This document shows, piece after piece, positions 5,467-6,656 of a DNA stretch of 6,656 nucleotides. How positions within the stretch are numbered: position 1 is the stretch's first letter; each line of letters opens with the position of its first letter. Source of the stretch: Eubacterium sp. UBA3782 (lineage in GTDB: Bacteria > Bacillota > Clostridia > Lachnospirales > Lachnospiraceae); assembly GCA_002368795.1 (NCBI GenBank), contig DFFG01000004.1, positions 10,884 to 17,539 of the forward strand, given 5' to 3'. The notes beneath the pieces were generated by a model. The model saw only the letters and a list, made by a program, of their open reading frames with translations, was not told where the DNA came from and ran no database searches. A program made the translations under genes and the position numbers.

Positions 5467-5473
5467 GGCATAA
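5448..5473. promoter_or_regulatory. Candidate operator around the -10 box of the rhomboid-like gene
   Basis: TTATGCC (5448-5454) and GGCATAA (5467-5473) are a perfect 7-base inverted repeat separated by 12 bases. The gap ends with the -10 hexamer TATAAT, and the right arm covers the expected start site. This is the typical place for a dimeric repressor to block a strong promoter. No regulator gene is adjacent. Confidence 0.45.
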
Positions 5474-5524
5474 GATTTTTACGATCAGGCAGCTTCAGAC
5501 TTCCGGGACGAAAAAGGAGAAAAC

Positions 5525-6454
5525 ATGAATTTTCTGAGCAAAATGGAACGCAGATTTGGGAAATACGCGATCCCGCATCTGACCATGTACATCATCCTGA
5601 CCTACGCGGCAGGCTATGTTCTGTATATGATGTCGGCGGCCTCGAACTACAGTATTTTTTCCTACCTGACACTGGATCCGGCATACATCGTCCGCGGACA
5701 GATCTGGCGGCTGGTGAGCTGGTGGCTGATCCCGCCGAGTTCACTTAGCATTTTTACCCTGATCATGCTGTTCCTGTACTATCAGCTGGGAACGCTTCTG
5801 GAGAGGACCTGGGGAGATTTCCTCTACAATGTCTATATTTTCTTCGGACTGATCATGACGGTCATTGGCGCCTTTATTCTGTACGCGATCTACGGTGACA
5901 GTGTCCATATGTTTGCCGCACAGTTTTCCACCTACTATATCAGCCTTTCGATCTTTCTCGGATTTGCGATGACCTTTCCAAATGAACAGCTTCTGTTCAT
6001 GTTCATCATTCCGATCAAGATCAAGTACCTGGCCATCGTGGAGGTGCTGTACCTGGCATACGAGGTCTGGCAGTACTGGCAGCTGGGGCTTGGCGTACCT
6101 CGCCTGATCATGGTGGTATGCTCCCTGGCCAGCACGCTCCTGTTCTTTATCCTGACCAGAAATCATGTGCGGCTGTCGAGAAGTCAGCGGAGGGTCCGCC
6201 GTGAATTCCGCCGGCAGATGAACGGTTACGGCGGGCAGGGCAGCCAGAGTGCCCAGGGGACCGGTCAGTCCTCCTCAAAGATCGACCGTACGACGTTTGG
6301 CGGAGGATCAAACCGCATCGCGGTTCACCGCTGTGCTGTCTGCGGAAAAACAGAGCTTGACGATCCGGATATGGAATTCCGGTTCTGCTCGAAATGCAAC
6401 GGAAATTACGAATACTGCAGGGATCATCTTTACACGCATAAGCATGTGGAGTGA
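5525..6454 (+). CDS. Rhomboid-fold membrane protein, probably inactive, with C-terminal Cys/His cluster
   Basis: Integral membrane protein of 309 residues with about six transmembrane segments. The layout matches the rhomboid family: the WRLVSWWLIPP entry to helix 2, the GTLLERTWGDFLYN loop-to-helix-3 motif, and the FPNEQLLFMFIIPIKIKYLA region after helix 4. Protease features are missing. The GxSG motif of helix 4 is replaced by QFSTYYISL (Ser135 might align with the nucleophile, but both glycines are gone). No His occurs from residue 129 to 213, so the helix 6 catalytic His is absent. A basic stretch (RLSRSQRRVRREFRRQ) and a Gly/Ser/Gln linker lead to a tail with Cys270, Cys273, Cys288, Cys291, Cys298, His301, His305 and His307, a likely zinc-binding fold. 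AAGGAG lies 5 bases before the ATG. Function is unknown; a pseudoprotease or membrane-protein handling role is inference. Confidence 0.85.
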   Translation: MNFLSKMERRFGKYAIPHLTMYIILTYAAGYVLYMMSAASNYSIFSYLTLDPAYIVRGQIWRLVSWWLIPPSSLSIFTLIMLFLYYQLGTLLERTWGDFLYNVYIFFGLIMTVIGAFILYAIYGDSVHMFAAQFSTYYISLSIFLGFAMTFPNEQLLFMFIIPIKIKYLAIVEVLYLAYEVWQYWQLGLGVPRLIMVVCSLASTLLFFILTRNHVRLSRSQRRVRREFRRQMNGYGGQGSQSAQGTGQSSSKIDRTTFGGGSNRIAVHRCAVCGKTELDDPDMEFRFCSKCNGNYEYCRDHLYTHKHVE

Positions 6455-6513
6455 TCCGGGCAGAAAAAAGCAATACCGGCCCCCGGGGTCAAATAGAAAT
6501 GAGGAAAGCAGTA

Positions 6514-6656
6514 TTGAAAAAAACACCTTTTGTCACCAAAGCAAAACTCGACGAGATCGTGCAGCAGATTCCCACACCCTTTCATCTGTATGATGAGAAG
6601 GGCATCCGGGAGAACGCGAAGGCCGTGAAGAAGGCCTTTTCCTGGAATCCCGGATT
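6514..6656 (+). CDS. lysA: PLP-dependent decarboxylase, probably diaminopimelate decarboxylase, 3' end outside the window
   Basis: Only the first 47 residues are visible: KKTPFVTKAKLDEIVQQIPT followed by PFHLYDEKGIRENAKAVKKA, with no stop before the window edge. The TPFHLYDEKGIRENA segment matches the N terminus of alanine-racemase-fold PLP decarboxylases of the LysA type, which make L-lysine from meso-diaminopimelate. The PLP lysine lies beyond the window, so specificity is not proven; a carboxynorspermidine-type relative is possible. The start is placed at TTG 6514, because GAGGAAA (6501-6507) precedes it at suitable distance and the family usually begins just before TPF. The in-frame ATG at 6499 overlaps that binding site and has none of its own. 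The gap to the rhomboid-like stop is 59 bases with no terminator, so co-transcription is plausible. Confidence 0.75.
   Translation, partial: MKKTPFVTKAKLDEIVQQIPTPFHLYDEKGIRENAKAVKKAFSWNPG

Noticed and set aside
6455..6513. Terminator between the rhomboid-like gene and the decarboxylase gene
   Set aside because: CCCCGGGG is self-complementary but has no loop and no following T run.

Overview
The window looks like chromosomal housekeeping DNA from a Gram-positive Clostridia-type bacterium, most likely a gut Lachnospiraceae-like organism. The basis is strong AGGAGG-type ribosome binding sites, an infC-rpmI-rplT operon with a Firmicutes-style leader attenuator, a DUF4349 lipoprotein, and IF-3 and chorismate synthase sequences that read like Lachnospiraceae members. 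The taxonomic call rests on remembered family sequences, not on a search.

Left part (1-2580): the 3' two thirds of groEL ends in a clean intrinsic terminator. A roughly 180-base non-coding tract follows. It is built of imperfect palindromes, a 21-base direct repeat and three tandem 14-base units, and resembles a dispersed REP-type element. Next comes a gene for a secreted lipoprotein with a DUF4349 domain and a C-terminal membrane anchor.

Middle (2598-4031): a strong promoter drives a leader of about 220 bases with a terminator/antiterminator pair, then infC (IF-3), rpmI (L35) and rplT (L20). The infC gene starts at a rare ATT codon, so two translation-linked controls meet here: L20-type attenuation in the leader and IF-3 discrimination at its own start codon. 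The operon ends in a long hairpin that can terminate transcription from both sides.

Right part (4041-6656): aroC (chorismate synthase) lies on the minus strand, convergent with the ribosomal operon. Its 3' end and downstream region consist of a 37-base tandem repeat array that supplies the last codons of the protein. aroC diverges from a gene for a rhomboid-fold membrane protein that lacks the protease motifs and carries a C-terminal Cys/His cluster. That gene has consensus promoter hexamers with an inverted repeat around the -10 box. The window ends inside a PLP-dependent decarboxylase gene, probably diaminopimelate decarboxylase, which likely begins at a TTG codon.

No mobile element, CRISPR array, tRNA or rRNA was seen. 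The points most worth following are the pseudo-rhomboid with its zinc-ligand-like tail, the repeat array invading the end of aroC, the infC leader with its extra inverted repeat, and the REP-like tract after groEL.
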